Shown here: positions 44,407-53,859 of the stretch, piece by piece | How positions within the stretch are numbered: the stretch's first letter is position 1 | Layout: every line of letters begins with the position of its first letter | Assembly (NCBI RefSeq): GCF_016892605.1 | Contig: NZ_JAFEMV010000001.1 | Location: 1 to 64,000, forward strand | DNA length: 64,000 nt | Origin: Desemzia sp. RIT 804 | GTDB taxonomy: Bacteria; Bacillota; Bacilli; Lactobacillales; Carnobacteriaceae | Direction: 5' to 3' | The notes under the pieces: generated by a model | Databases searched by the model: none | Seen by the model: the letters and a program-made list of their open reading frames with translations, nothing else | What the model was told of the DNA's origin: nothing | Translations under genes and position numbers: made by a program

Positions 44407-45853
44407 TTACACAGACATTCTATTTGAAATCAGCCGATCAGGAAGAACAGCATATAGCTTACCAAAAAGAGATGTTCCTACTATTTCATTAGAAGAAAAA
44501 TTTTCTAAAGTTCATTTGCGGGAGGAAGCAGCAAAATTACCGGAAATTTCAGAACTTCAATTGATGAGACATTATACGGCCTTATCTAATAAAAATTTTG
44601 GGATAGAAAATGGATTTTACCCGCTTGGATCGTGTACTATGAAATACAATCCGAAAATCAATGAAGATGTTGCTCGCTATAGAGGATTCACAAATATACA
44701 TCCTCTTCAAACTACTAGAACACTTCAAGGAGCTCTTCGATTAATGTATGAACTCCAAGAAGATTTGAAAGTCGTGTCAGGCATGGACGCTATTTCCTTA
44801 CAACCTGCTGCAGGTGCGCAAGGCGAATGGGCTGGGTTGATGATTATCAAAGCTTACCATGAAAAAAACGAGGATTTAAAAACACGTCGAAAGATTTTAG
44901 TTCCCGATTCTGCACATGGAACAAATCCAGCAAGTGCAGTTATTGCAGGTTTTGATGTCGTAGAAATTCCTTCGAATGAAGATGGAACAGTTGACCTAGC
45001 TGCCTTAAAACAAGCAGTAGGAGAGGACACAGCTGGATTGATGTTGACCAATCCAAATACTTTAGGAATCTTTGAAAAAGATATTCTTGAAATGGCAGAT
45101 ATTATTCACGGTGTAGGTGGTTTATTGTATTATGATGGAGCGAATTTGAATGCGATTATGGGAATCACCACACCTGGAGCTATGGGATTTGACATTGTCC
45201 ATCTGAACTTGCATAAATCTTTCAGTACTCCTCATGGCGGCGGGGGGCCAGGATCAGGCCCAGTAGGTGTAAAAGCATACTTAGAACCTTACTTGCCTAT
45301 TCCAAGAATCGAAAAAACAGGTAATGGGTTCGAATTAAATTCAAACTATCCATTGTCTATTGGCAGAGTCAAAGGATATTTTGGTAATTTCGGTGTCAAT
45401 GTGCGTGCGTATACGTATATACGTACTATGGGAGCTAGAGGATTAAGAAAAGCTTCTGAAAGTGCTGTGCTGCACGCAAATTATTTACGCAAACGATTAG
45501 AGCCGTATTATGATTCTCCTTATAAGCAAGTTAGCAAACATGAATTTGTATTATCTGGGAATCGTCAAAAGAAATTAGGCGTTCGTACAGTAGATATAGC
45601 TAAGCGTTTGCTTGATTTTGGGTACTATGCGCCAACAATTTATTTCCCATTGATCGTAGAAGAATGTTTAATGATCGAACCAACAGAAACAGAATCGAAA
45701 GAAACATTAGATGAATTTGCAGATGCGATGATTCAAATTGCTAAAGAAGTAGAAGATACACCTGAATTGGTTACCGGAGCCCCTCATCATACATCTGTAA
45801 AAAGATTGGATGAAGTAACCGCTGCAAGAAAACCAATTGTACGTTTTGAATAA
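44399..45853 (+). CDS. gcvPB: Glycine dehydrogenase (decarboxylating) subunit 2
   Basis: The C-terminal half of the split P protein (484 residues), carrying the PLP-binding Lys273 in [20 protein letters not shown]. Other family segments are [29 protein letters not shown] and [12 protein letters not shown]. It overlaps gcvPA by 8 nt and ends the operon before a terminator. The fourth component, lipoamide dehydrogenase, is not in the window and is presumably shared with other 2-oxoacid dehydrogenases. Confidence 0.97.
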   Translation: MNNYTDILFEISRSGRTAYSLPKRDVPTISLEEKFSKVHLREEAAKLPEISELQLMRHYTALSNKNFGIENGFYPLGSCTMKYNPKINEDVARYRGFTNIHPLQTTRTLQGALRLMYELQEDLKVVSGMDAISLQPAAGAQGEWAGLMIIKAYHEKNEDLKTRRKILVPDSAHGTNPASAVIAGFDVVEIPSNEDGTVDLAALKQAVGEDTAGLMLTNPNTLGIFEKDILEMADIIHGVGGLLYYDGANLNAIMGITTPGAMGFDIVHLNLHKSFSTPHGGGGPGSGPVGVKAYLEPYLPIPRIEKTGNGFELNSNYPLSIGRVKGYFGNFGVNVRAYTYIRTMGARGLRKASESAVLHANYLRKRLEPYYDSPYKQVSKHEFVLSGNRQKKLGVRTVDIAKRLLDFGYYAPTIYFPLIVEECLMIEPTETESKETLDEFADAMIQIAKEVEDTPELVTGAPHHTSVKRLDEVTAARKPIVRFE

Positions 45854-45866
45854 AAATAAATTAGTC

Positions 45867-45897
45867 AAAAAGCCACTCATTCTGAGTGGCTTTTTTT
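45867..45897 (+). terminator. Terminator of the gcv operon
   Basis: AAAAAGCCACTCA pairs with TGAGTGGCTTTTT around a tiny loop; T7 follows. Confidence 0.9.
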
Positions 45898-46105
45898 ATG
45901 TTTATACTAGAGAAATAAGAAAAAATCGGAAGATATGTAAAATGAAAAATCTGAAATGAGAATAAGATTAAAATATGATACGTAATGTTTGAACACTTTT
46001 TGTCTTATTTTTAGTTAATATTTTTAAAAAATAACGAGCGAATTATAAAGTTTTCCTTAATAAATAACTACTTTAGACTTGATAAAACAGTAAAACGATT
46101 GTATT

Positions 46106-46119
46106 TGAAAGCGCTTTAA
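46106..46119. promoter_or_regulatory. cre-like site
   Basis: TGAAAGCGCTTTAA matches the CcpA cre consensus at all but one constrained position. It lies about 20 nt before a small reading frame and about 250 nt before the M23 hydrolase gene. TTGATA with a loose -10 lies just upstream, placing the site where it would block transcription. Confidence 0.55.
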
Positions 46120-46138
46120 TATAAGGGGAGGAAATTGG

Positions 46139-46258
46139 ATGAAATTTGAACTATTGTTGTTAAATAAGTGTTTTTTGAGGGTGAAAAAGGTTGAAAACGA
46201 TTGCAGTAATCTTCTTGTAATATTAGTTGGGTTTTGTTACACAACTAAAATCTTTTAA
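46139..46258 (+). CDS. Possible small protein (39 aa)
   Basis: An ATG preceded by AGGGGAGGA opens a 39-codon frame (start MKFELLLLNKC, end VGFCYTTKIF), with three cysteines and a hydrophobic second half. The ribosome binding site is as good as those of neighbouring genes, and a cre-like site lies just upstream. No family recognised; it could also be a leader peptide for the hydrolase gene. The rest of 45898-46367 is AT-rich, with one inverted repeat at 46239-46271 (ACACAAC facing GTTGTGT). Confidence 0.35.
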   Translation: MKFELLLLNKCFLRVKKVENDCSNLLVILVGFCYTTKIF

Positions 46259-46367
46259 AGTTTTGTTGTGTGCTATATTTCTCTTAGCGAAAAAACAATA
46301 AAAGATTTACTAAATATAACACAACATAATTTTACTAAAAGCGAAATGATTATATGGAGGAAACAAA

Positions 46368-47759
46368 TTGAAAAAGAAATTAATTACTGGTTTACTTGCA
46401 GCATCTATGTTAATGAGTCCGTTAGTTATGCCAACTACAGCGGCGGCTGATACATTAGAAGATATGCGTCAAGAAAAAGAACAATTAGAAAAAGAAAATC
46501 AAAACATTCAAAATAACATTAACGTACAAGAAGAAACTTTAAAAACATTAGCAGAGGAAAAAGCTGCATTAGAAACAGATGTTGTTAATTTACAAAAAGA
46601 TATTGATCAAGTAGTTCGTGAATTAAATGAACAAGAAAAGAAATTAAAAGCAGCAGAAGAAAAAGTTGCTCAATTGCAAAAAGAAATTGAAGAATTAAAA
46701 GTATTGATTGCACAAAGACAAGAAAAAATCGATAACCAAGCTAGAGCAGTACAAACAGATGGAAACTCTGCTAATTTATTAGATATTGTTATTTCTGCTG
46801 AAAGTCTATCTGACTTATTAGGTCGTATTGGAGTTGTCAATGAATTAGTTGATGCCAACCAAGAAATCGTTATTGCACAAATTGAAGACCAAAAAGCTTT
46901 AGAAGCTAAAGAAGCAGAAGCAGAGGCAGAACGTGTTGCCATTGAAACACTAAAAGGCGAAATTGAAATGAACCGCAATACTTTAGTTGCGCAAAAAGAT
47001 GAATTAGATAAAAAAATTATTCAAGTAGCTGCTAATTATGACATGACAGAAGACCAAAAAAATGCTTTTGTTAAAGAGCAAGAAGTCATTGCAGCTAAAA
47101 CAAGTACGTTAAGTGCAGAAATGAAAGCCGAACAAGATCGTATCATTGCTGAACAAAAAGCTCGTGAAGAAAAAGAACGTCAAGAATTGGAAGCAAGAGA
47201 ACGTAAAGCAGCTGAAGAAGCGGCAGCTGCAGCAGCTAAAGAAGCTAAAGAAGCAGCAGCAAATAAAGTTGCTACTACATCAAGCAGCTCATCTAGTTCA
47301 AGCAGTTCTTCAAATGAATCAAGCAGTTCAAGCAGCTCTTCATCAAGCAACACAAGTTCTACTCAATCTGGATCTGGTTTCATTCGTCCTTCTGGTGGAT
47401 ACACAACTTCACCATACGGATATCGTTTCCACCCTATTCATCACAAAAATATTTTGCATGGAGGAATGGACTTTGGTGGCGGCGGCCCAATCGTAGCTTC
47501 AAAAGGCGGTACAGTAGTAAGAGCTCAATACCACAGTTCATGGGGCTGGTATGTGAAGATCGACCATGGAGATGGAATAGAAACTTTATATGCTCATATG
47601 TCACAAGGTAGTTTACGTGTAAGTGTTGGACAACAAGTTTCTCAAGGTCAACAAATAGGAACTATGGGTTCAACTGGGGATTCAACTGGAATCCACTTAC
47701 ATTTTGAAGTTTATAAAAATGGCGTTCGTACTAATCCAGCACCATATCTTGGTATGTAA
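46368..47759 (+). CDS. Secreted peptidoglycan hydrolase with coiled coil and M23 domain
   Basis: A 463-residue exported protein. Residues 1-28 are a signal peptide (LITGLLAASMLMSPLVM, cleavage after TTAAA). Residues about 30-290 are long Glu/Lys/Gln-rich coiled coil, as in PcsB and EnvC-type proteins controlled by FtsEX. A poly-Ser linker follows (about 300-335). The C-terminal M23 zinc metallopeptidase domain has His364 and Asp368 in HGGMDFGGG and His443/His445 in HLHFEV. It likely cuts peptide cross-links during division or growth. TTG start behind ATGGAGG. Confidence 0.9.
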   Translation: MKKKLITGLLAASMLMSPLVMPTTAAADTLEDMRQEKEQLEKENQNIQNNINVQEETLKTLAEEKAALETDVVNLQKDIDQVVRELNEQEKKLKAAEEKVAQLQKEIEELKVLIAQRQEKIDNQARAVQTDGNSANLLDIVISAESLSDLLGRIGVVNELVDANQEIVIAQIEDQKALEAKEAEAEAERVAIETLKGEIEMNRNTLVAQKDELDKKIIQVAANYDMTEDQKNAFVKEQEVIAAKTSTLSAEMKAEQDRIIAEQKAREEKERQELEARERKAAEEAAAAAAKEAKEAAANKVATTSSSSSSSSSSSNESSSSSSSSSSNTSSTQSGSGFIRPSGGYTTSPYGYRFHPIHHKNILHGGMDFGGGGPIVASKGGTVVRAQYHSSWGWYVKIDHGDGIETLYAHMSQGSLRVSVGQQVSQGQQIGTMGSTGDSTGIHLHFEVYKNGVRTNPAPYLGM

Positions 47760-47790
47760 CCATAGAAATTTGATCGACAATAAAATAAGT

Positions 47791-47832
47791 ATAAAAAATG
47801 GGTGTGGGACTTTTGTTCCACACCTTTTTTTA
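47791..47832 (+). terminator. Terminator after the M23 hydrolase gene
   Basis: GGTGTGGGAC pairs with GTTCCACACC around a TTTT loop, followed by T7. Confidence 0.9.
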
Positions 47833-47871
47833 GTACACTAATCCTATGCAAATGAAGAGAGGGTATTTAAA

Positions 47872-48624
47872 ATGGAAAGAATTTTATCTAAGAAGAATGA
47901 CCGAGTAAAAAAGTGGAAAAAACTCCATACAAAAAAAGGAAGAGACTTATCAGGGCTGTATTTGATTGAAGGTTTCCATTTGATAGCAGAAGCAATGGAA
48001 CACGACATATCAATTCAAGAATTTTTAATATCAGAGCGATTAAATGATGAAACCATTGAGCAATATCCTCAAGAAAAAGTAGTCATTATTTCAAAAGAAA
48101 TTGCGGATTATTTAAGTGACACTGAATCGCCACAAGGTGTATTTGCCGTTATTGAAAAAGAGATACCTGTTAAGCCAACAAGTTTCACGAAACCTTATTT
48201 ACTTTTAGATAATGTACAAGATCCGGGAAATGTTGGTACGATGATTAGAACAGCTGATGCTGCTGGGTACGGCGGGGTTGTTTTGGGAAAAGGAACAGTA
48301 GATCTATACAATAGTAAGGTATTGCGTTCTACCCAAGGTGGTCATTTTCATTTCCCTGTATATGAAGATGATTTATTCAAGTGGTTTACTGATTTTAAAT
48401 CCAATGGTTTTCCTATTTACGGAACAGAATTAAATGAAGATGCAGCTTCTTACCGTGAAATCAAGGCTCCAGAAGTTTACGGGCTTGTTATGGGAAACGA
48501 AGGAAAAGGAATGGATAAAGAATTATTAAAACAAACTACCAAAAATCTATATATCCCTATCACCGGACAAGCAGAATCCCTAAACGTAGCAGTAGCAGCA
48601 GGAATCCTTATGTTTAGCCTATAG
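47872..48624 (+). CDS. TrmH/SpoU-family RNA methyltransferase
   Basis: A 250-residue SPOUT methyltransferase acting on rRNA or tRNA ribose (YsgA-like). It has an N-terminal substrate-binding domain (VKKWKKLHTKKGRDLSG, YLIEGFHLI) and the knotted domain motifs LLLDNVQDPGNVGTMIRTADA, YGLVMGNEGKGMD and LYIPITGQAESLNVAVAAGI. Genes of this type often lie just upstream of pheST, as here. The nucleotide target is not known. Confidence 0.9.
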   Translation: MERILSKKNDRVKKWKKLHTKKGRDLSGLYLIEGFHLIAEAMEHDISIQEFLISERLNDETIEQYPQEKVVIISKEIADYLSDTESPQGVFAVIEKEIPVKPTSFTKPYLLLDNVQDPGNVGTMIRTADAAGYGGVVLGKGTVDLYNSKVLRSTQGGHFHFPVYEDDLFKWFTDFKSNGFPIYGTELNEDAASYREIKAPEVYGLVMGNEGKGMDKELLKQTTKNLYIPITGQAESLNVAVAAGILMFSL

Positions 48625-48780
48625 GATGCGAGGTCGCTTGGTAGACGCGACAAGAAAATAGGAAATTCAACTGAGGATGTTTTTTATCCTTAATTGAATT
48701 TATCTTTTTCTCGAGTGTCTAGCGATCACAGCTCTACTACTAGGATGCGGAGTGCCTCCCTTAGCTCCGGCAGAAAGAGA
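48621..48780. repeat. Intergenic hairpin element
   Basis: TAGGATGCG occurs at about 48622 and again at about 48741, bracketing a hairpin: AAATTCAACTGAGGAT facing ATCCTTAATTGAATTT (48663-48700) with outer partial pairing GTCGCTTGGTAGAC / GTCTAGCGATC. The bracketing sequence GATGCGGAGTG resembles GCGTGGAGTG of the repeats at 30.8-31.0 kb. There is no good reading frame; the rest of 48781-48944 is AT-rich and shows nothing else. Confidence 0.55.
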
Positions 48781-48944
48781 CTGTTAATAGTTGCTGTAAT
48801 CTTGATACAGATTTATGACAGAAATGTTAATTCTATAGTAATAAATCAGGAATTCAATGAAATACGCTTTTATTTTATATCTAAACCGTGTATGATAAGA
48901 ATCAACGTAAAAGCACTATACTAATTGATAAAGGAAGTTCTTGA

Positions 48945-49493
48945 ATGACACAAGCTAGCTGGAAATTAGATCCTGATTATGTGGCTTTAATTGAAGACTT
49001 AATTCAATGTGAAGAAGTACAAAACCTAAAGACCATAACGCATCATCATTTTTCAACGAGATTAGAACATTCAATCAGTGTTTCTTATACTAGTTATAAA
49101 ATTGCTAAAAGATTGAATTTAAATTGTCGAGCAATAGCACGTGCAGGGTTGCTTCATGATTTTTTCCATGAGGATCGAGAAACATTTGCTACAAGTTATG
49201 CTGGTTATTCTCATGCATCGCATCATCCCCATGTGGCTTTGAAAAATGCTCAATTACTGACAGAATTAAGTGACTTAGAATGTGATATTATTGTAAAACA
49301 TATGTGGTTAGCATCTCCTGCTTGTATATATCAGTTGCCTAAATTTAAAGAAAGCTATGTGGTAACTATAGTAGACAAGTATTGTGCAACCAAAGAAGTA
49401 TTGATTCCTTTGCCGCAATTGATCAAAACAAATTTGCGACACAAAGCAAAAAGTGTATGGACTCGCTTGAAACCAGCAAATGCATCTCAATAA
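48945..49493 (+). CDS. HD-domain phosphohydrolase
   Basis: A 182-residue HD-superfamily protein, predicted metal-dependent phosphohydrolase. Ligands are visible as His in STRLEHSISV, His-Asp in GLLHDFFHEDRE, His residues in SHASHHPHVAL and the later Asp in VTIVDKYCATKE. AAGGAAG lies before the ATG. Substrate unknown; members act on nucleotides or phosphorylated metabolites. It stands between a hairpin element and an HxlR regulator. Confidence 0.8.
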   Translation: MTQASWKLDPDYVALIEDLIQCEEVQNLKTITHHHFSTRLEHSISVSYTSYKIAKRLNLNCRAIARAGLLHDFFHEDRETFATSYAGYSHASHHPHVALKNAQLLTELSDLECDIIVKHMWLASPACIYQLPKFKESYVVTIVDKYCATKEVLIPLPQLIKTNLRHKAKSVWTRLKPANASQ

Positions 49494-49499
49494 AGTAGG

Positions 49500-49537
49500 T
49501 TTCCCATTTAATGAGACAATTAAGTGGGTTTTTTTAA
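49500..49537 (+). terminator. Terminator after the HD-domain gene
   Basis: TTCCCATTTA can pair imperfectly with TTAAGTGGG, followed by T7. Confidence 0.55.
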
Positions 49538-49567
49538 TGGTAAATCAGGAATATAACGGAAATTTAC

Positions 49568-49596
49568 TTACTTTTAATAATGAAATGTGCTATACT
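49568..49596 (+). promoter_or_regulatory. Promoter of the HxlR-family gene
   Basis: Extended -10 TGCTATACT with a weak TTACTT -35 at 17-bp spacing, 24 nt before the start codon. Confidence 0.6.
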
Positions 49597-49619
49597 ATAG
49601 GAAAAAGAGGTGAAATAGG

Positions 49620-49991
49620 ATGATAACTGTTAAAAAAGAAACGGAAAATACTGTTATCTGTGAATCTAAGCAGAAAATGATTTGTCCTAAATTTGAACGT
49701 ACTTTTGCTTTTTTAGGAAAAAAATGGATAGGCCTTATCATCGACGTATTACTAGATGGACCTCGCCGTTTTAAAGATATTGCTTCAGCTATTCCAGAAG
49801 TAAGCGATCGAGTATTAGTAGAACGCTTAAAAGAACTGGAAAAAGAAGGCATCGTTATGCGTACGGTTGACCCAGATGCTACTATGCGTGTCGCATATAC
49901 TTTGACGGAAAAAGGAACTGCTTTTAGAGGCGTTATGAAAGAAGTGCAACTTTGGGCAGACCAATGGATTTCTTCTGAAGAATGCAAATAA
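49620..49991 (+). CDS. HxlR-family transcriptional regulator
   Basis: A 123-residue winged-helix regulator of the HxlR family. The domain begins with CPKFERTFAFLGKKWIGLII and has the recognition region FKDIASAIPEVSDRVLVERLKELE and the wing VDPDATMRVAYTLTEKG. Cysteines at about positions 14, 22 and 122 could sense electrophiles or disulfide stress, as in Bacillus HypR and YodB, but this is inference. It is monocistronic and its target is not evident. Confidence 0.88.
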   Translation: MITVKKETENTVICESKQKMICPKFERTFAFLGKKWIGLIIDVLLDGPRRFKDIASAIPEVSDRVLVERLKELEKEGIVMRTVDPDATMRVAYTLTEKGTAFRGVMKEVQLWADQWISSEECK

Positions 49992-50004
49992 CCTCTAAAT
50001 AAGC

Positions 50005-50034
50005 TTGACGAATTCACTTAAATTCAGTTAAACT
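50005..50034 (+). promoter_or_regulatory. Promoter of the pheST T-box transcript
   Basis: TTGACG, 18-bp spacer, TAAACT, ending about 20 nt before the T-box leader. Confidence 0.6.
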
Positions 50035-50055
50035 AAATGAGAATTGAATATATCA

Positions 50056-50306
50056 TAGAAACGATGACGGAAAAGAGTAATTTGAAAAAAGTTTTTTTAA
50101 GAGAACGGATGCCAATGGCTGTAAGCATTTGTAAAAAACATTCAAATGAAGTTCACTTCCTGAGTTGACTTTGGAATTTACACTAACGTAATGAATAAAG
50201 TTCCGGTATGCGCCGTTATGTAGTTGAGTGTAAGTCTATTTGACTTAAACTAGGGTGGTACCGCGAATCTAAGCCTCGTCCCTTTTATAGGGATGGGGCT
50301 TTTTTG
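50056..50306 (+). promoter_or_regulatory. T-box leader, phenylalanine-responsive, upstream of pheS
   Basis: The T-box GGGTGGTACCGCG is at 50253-50265 and the terminator (AAGCCTCGTCCC facing GGGATGGGGCTT, then T6) at 50271-50306. GAAGTTCAC in the specifier region offers TTC (50152-50154), a phenylalanine codon, which agrees with the downstream genes. Confidence 0.9.
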
Positions 50307-50342
50307 TGTATTCAAAAATAACAATCGGATAGGAGTAGAAAA

Positions 50343-51389
50343 ATGGAAATAAAAACGAAACTTGAATCATTACAAAATGAAGTGTTGAACAAAGTTAAAT
50401 CATCTGCTGATTTAAAGTCTTTAGATCAAGTTCGCGTAGCGTATCTTGGTAAAAAAGGACCTATTACAGAAGTACTCAGAGGAATGAAAGATCTTGATCC
50501 ATCTGAGCGTCCCGTAGTAGGATCTTTAGCTAATGTCGTTCGTGATGCTATTCAAGAGGCTATAGAAGAGCGTAAAATGATTTTAGAAACAGAAGCTATT
50601 CATCAAGCTCTATTAGAAGAGACGATCGATGTGACTTTACCTGGTAAGCAAATAGCTAAAGGTCAAAGTCATGTATTAACACAAATTATGGAAGAAATCG
50701 AAGACTTATTCATCAGTATGGGATATCAAGTTATCGAAGGTCCAGAAGTTGAAGAAGATAATTACAACTTTGAACGGATGAATTTGCCTAAAAATCATCC
50801 AGCTCGAGATATGCAAGACACTTTCTATATTACTGATGAAGTACTGCTCAGAACTCATACTTCACCTGTACAAGCCCGTACAATGGACAAGCATGACTTT
50901 TCAAAAGGTCCATTAAAAATGGTCAGTCCCGGTAAAGTATATCGTCGTGATAGTGATGATGCTACTCACTCACATCAATTCCATCAAATTGAAGGATTGG
51001 TTGTTGCTGAACAAGTCAGTATGGCTGATTTAAAAGGAACATTGGATCTTTTCGCGAAGAAATTGTTTGGTAAAGATCGCGAGATCCGTTTGCGTCCAAG
51101 CTATTTCCCGTTTACAGAACCTTCTGTTGAAGTAGATGTTAGTTGTTTCAAATGTGGCGGAGATGGATGTAATGTTTGCAAACACACTGGTTGGATCGAA
51201 ATTTTAGGTGGCGGGATGGTACACCCTAACGTGTTGGAGATGTCAGGAATTGATTCTTCTGTATACAGTGGTTTTGCTTTTGGTCTTGGTCCAGAGCGCG
51301 TAGCTATGCTGAAATATGGAATTGACGACATTCGTCATTTTTATCAAAATGATTTGCGTTTCTTAAATCAATTCAAGGTAAAGGAGTAG
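50343..51389 (+). CDS. pheS: Phenylalanyl-tRNA synthetase alpha subunit
   Basis: The 348-residue catalytic subunit of the alpha2beta2 class II synthetase. It has an N-terminal coiled coil, the class II motifs in [30 protein letters not shown] and the C-terminal [20 protein letters not shown] (motif 3). An unusual Cys cluster ([17 protein letters not shown]) is the normal zinc-ribbon-like insert of the bacterial alpha subunit. It is controlled by the T-box and followed 4 nt later by pheT. Confidence 0.97.
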   Translation: MEIKTKLESLQNEVLNKVKSSADLKSLDQVRVAYLGKKGPITEVLRGMKDLDPSERPVVGSLANVVRDAIQEAIEERKMILETEAIHQALLEETIDVTLPGKQIAKGQSHVLTQIMEEIEDLFISMGYQVIEGPEVEEDNYNFERMNLPKNHPARDMQDTFYITDEVLLRTHTSPVQARTMDKHDFSKGPLKMVSPGKVYRRDSDDATHSHQFHQIEGLVVAEQVSMADLKGTLDLFAKKLFGKDREIRLRPSYFPFTEPSVEVDVSCFKCGGDGCNVCKHTGWIEILGGGMVHPNVLEMSGIDSSVYSGFAFGLGPERVAMLKYGIDDIRHFYQNDLRFLNQFKVKE

Positions 51390-51393
51390 ACAC

Positions 51394-53811
51394 ATGAACG
51401 TATCTTATAAATGGTTAGCAGAATATTTGAATTTAGAATCGATTACTCCGGAAAATTTAGCGGATAAGTTAAGTCGTACTGGAATTGAAGTAGAAGACGT
51501 GACCGTTCCTCAAGAAGGATTGAAAAAAATCGTGGTTGGACATGCAGTATCTGTAGTGGATCATCCTGATTCAGATCACTTGCATATTTGCCAAGTTGAT
51601 ATTGGAGAAGAAGAGCTTTCGCAAATTGTTTGTGGCGCACCAAATATTGAGGCTGGGCAAAAAATTATCGTGGCTTTGCCTGGATCACGTATCACGGGCA
51701 ATAAAAAAATCAAAAAAAGCAAGATGCGTGGTGAAGTATCTAATGGGATGATTTGCTCGCTAGAAGAATTAGGCTATTCAGATAAAGTAATTCCTAAAAA
51801 ATACGCAGAAGGTATTTACGTGCTCCCAGAAAATGCTGAGCCTGGTGAAGAAGTATTTTCTTATTTAGCTATGGACGATGCTATTCTTGATTTATCCGTT
51901 ACAGCAAATAGAGCAGATGCATTAAGTATGCGCGGGGTTGCCCATGAAGTTGGAGCAATTTACAACCAAAAACCTGTTTTTGAAACAGTAGAACTGAACG
52001 AAGATGCAACAGAGCAAATTGAAAATTATATGTCGGTAGCTGTTGAAAATACAGAAGATACACCAGTGTATTCAATTCGTATCGTCAAAAATGTGAAAGT
52101 AAAAGAAAGTCCAATGTGGTTGCAGACTAAATTAATGAATGCAGGTATTCGCCCATTAAATAACATTGTCGATATTACAAACTACATTTTATTAGAATAC
52201 GGGCAACCATTGCATGCTTTTGATTATGACCAATTAAATTCAAAAGAAATTTTAGTTCGTCGAGCAAAACAAGATGAGATATTAGTGACGCTAGATGAAG
52301 AAGAACGCAAGCTGACTCCAGATAACATTGTGATCACGAATGGTGTAAAACCAGTAGCTTTGGCAGGAGTTATGGGAGGCTTAGACTCTCACATTACGGA
52401 TGAAACGGTTACTGTGGCTTTAGAAGCGGCTTTATTTGAGCCTATTTCGGTACGTAAAACAGCTAAAGAATTGAATTTACGAAGTGAATCTAGTTCACGA
52501 TTCGAAAAAGGAATCAATATGGCCACTTTACAACAAGCTAGTGAGCATGCGGCTGCTTTGATGGTGGAATTAGGGGAAGGAACTGTTGTTTCTGGTATTT
52601 CAACTGTAGATACGGTGGACGTAAAAGATGTGGTAGTAACAACAACATTAAGTAAAATCAATCGTTCATTAGGAACCGAGATTACAAAAGAAAAAGTGAA
52701 AGCTATTTTTCAACAACTAGGGTTTGGAGTTGAAATTTCAGCAGACAAAGTTGAAGTAGTAGTTCCACCTAGACGTTGGGACATCCACATTGAAGCAGAT
52801 CTGATTGAAGAAGTAGCTCGTATTTATGGGTATGATAATCTACCATCTACGCTTCCTAAAACTGAATCGATACCTGGTGGTTTATCTACAAAACAACGCT
52901 TAGTTCGTCATACAAGACGCTTTTTAGAAGATGCTGGTCTAACACAAGCTATCAGTTATGTGTTGACGACTCCAGAAAAAGCTAGTCGCTTTATGATGCG
53001 CGAAAGTGAAGCCACTCAATTGGACATGCCGATGAGTGAAGAACGCAGTACACTACGCATGAATCTGTTAAGTGGATTATTAGATGATGTACATTACAAT
53101 CTTGCTCACAATAACAGCAACGTAGCGTTATTCGAGACAGGCCGTGTATTCTATAAAGAAACAGATCACATATTGCCGCATGAACAAGAACATTTAGCTG
53201 GTGTATTGACTGGATCAATGCTGACAACGGATTGGCAAGGAGAAGGGCAAAAAGTTGATTTCTATGTTCTTAAAGGAATTCTAGAAGAGTTGCTTTTAAC
53301 TTATGGACTAGTGGGCAAAATAGATTATGTACAAGAGGCTAATTACACTGAGATGCATCCGGGTCGTACGGCTGCTATTACTCTAGAAGGCAAAGAAATT
53401 GGTTTTATGGGCCAAATTCATCCAGTAACAGCAAATGAACTAGATTTGAATGAGACTTATGCTTTTGAAATCAATTTTGATGCTGTTATTGAAGCAGAAA
53501 AAGAACCGACAATTTATCGTTCGATTCCTAAATACCCTGGTATGACAAGAGATGTTGCGTTATTAGTGGATGAAACAACTACAAACCAACAAATTGCAGA
53601 TGTTATTGTGGAAAAAGGCGGAAAATACTTGCAACACGTTCGTTTGTTCGATCTTTACCAAGGAGAACATATTGCAACGGGTAAAAAATCAATGGCTTAT
53701 ACATTAGCTTATCTAAATCCTGAAGCAACTTTAGTGGAAGAAGAAGTCACAAAAGCTTTTGAAGAAGTGAAAACAGCTTTAGCAAAACAACTAAACGCAG
53801 AAATACGCTAA
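51394..53811 (+). CDS. pheT: Phenylalanyl-tRNA synthetase beta subunit
   Basis: The 805-residue beta subunit. Domains in order: an EMAP-type tRNA-binding region (about 40-150, [22 protein letters not shown]), B3/B4 editing domain (about 210-400, with [23 protein letters not shown]-type sequence), B5 (about 405-475), a catalytic-like core and the C-terminal ferredoxin-fold anticodon-binding domain (from about 712, [20 protein letters not shown]). It edits mischarged Tyr-tRNA-Phe and binds tRNA. Start 4 nt after pheS, behind AAGGAG. Confidence 0.97.
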   Translation: MNVSYKWLAEYLNLESITPENLADKLSRTGIEVEDVTVPQEGLKKIVVGHAVSVVDHPDSDHLHICQVDIGEEELSQIVCGAPNIEAGQKIIVALPGSRITGNKKIKKSKMRGEVSNGMICSLEELGYSDKVIPKKYAEGIYVLPENAEPGEEVFSYLAMDDAILDLSVTANRADALSMRGVAHEVGAIYNQKPVFETVELNEDATEQIENYMSVAVENTEDTPVYSIRIVKNVKVKESPMWLQTKLMNAGIRPLNNIVDITNYILLEYGQPLHAFDYDQLNSKEILVRRAKQDEILVTLDEEERKLTPDNIVITNGVKPVALAGVMGGLDSHITDETVTVALEAALFEPISVRKTAKELNLRSESSSRFEKGINMATLQQASEHAAALMVELGEGTVVSGISTVDTVDVKDVVVTTTLSKINRSLGTEITKEKVKAIFQQLGFGVEISADKVEVVVPPRRWDIHIEADLIEEVARIYGYDNLPSTLPKTESIPGGLSTKQRLVRHTRRFLEDAGLTQAISYVLTTPEKASRFMMRESEATQLDMPMSEERSTLRMNLLSGLLDDVHYNLAHNNSNVALFETGRVFYKETDHILPHEQEHLAGVLTGSMLTTDWQGEGQKVDFYVLKGILEELLLTYGLVGKIDYVQEANYTEMHPGRTAAITLEGKEIGFMGQIHPVTANELDLNETYAFEINFDAVIEAEKEPTIYRSIPKYPGMTRDVALLVDETTTNQQIADVIVEKGGKYLQHVRLFDLYQGEHIATGKKSMAYTLAYLNPEATLVEEEVTKAFEEVKTALAKQLNAEIR

Positions 53812-53814
53812 AAA

Positions 53815-53858
53815 CAAAACTAGTAGAATGTCCATTTTGGATGTTCTACTAGTTTTAT
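53815..53858. terminator. Bidirectional terminator between pheT and rnhC
   Basis: AAAACTAGTAGAA pairs with TTCTACTAGTTTT, with A and T tracts on either side serving both convergent genes. Confidence 0.9.
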
Positions 53859-53859
53859 T

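Noticed and set aside
47281-47365. AGC/TCA-rich short repeats that could suggest a satellite or CRISPR
   Set aside because: They are codon-level repeats encoding a serine linker, without the spacing of a CRISPR array.
47146-47496. Alternative-frame open reading frame in the poly-Ser linker region of the M23 gene
   Set aside because: Low-complexity Lys/Gln repeats are a by-product of the Ala/Ser codon repeats in the real frame.
48694-48924. Open frame of 76 codons after the RNA methyltransferase gene
   Set aside because: It lies over the hairpin element and AT-rich spacer, with no ribosome binding site.
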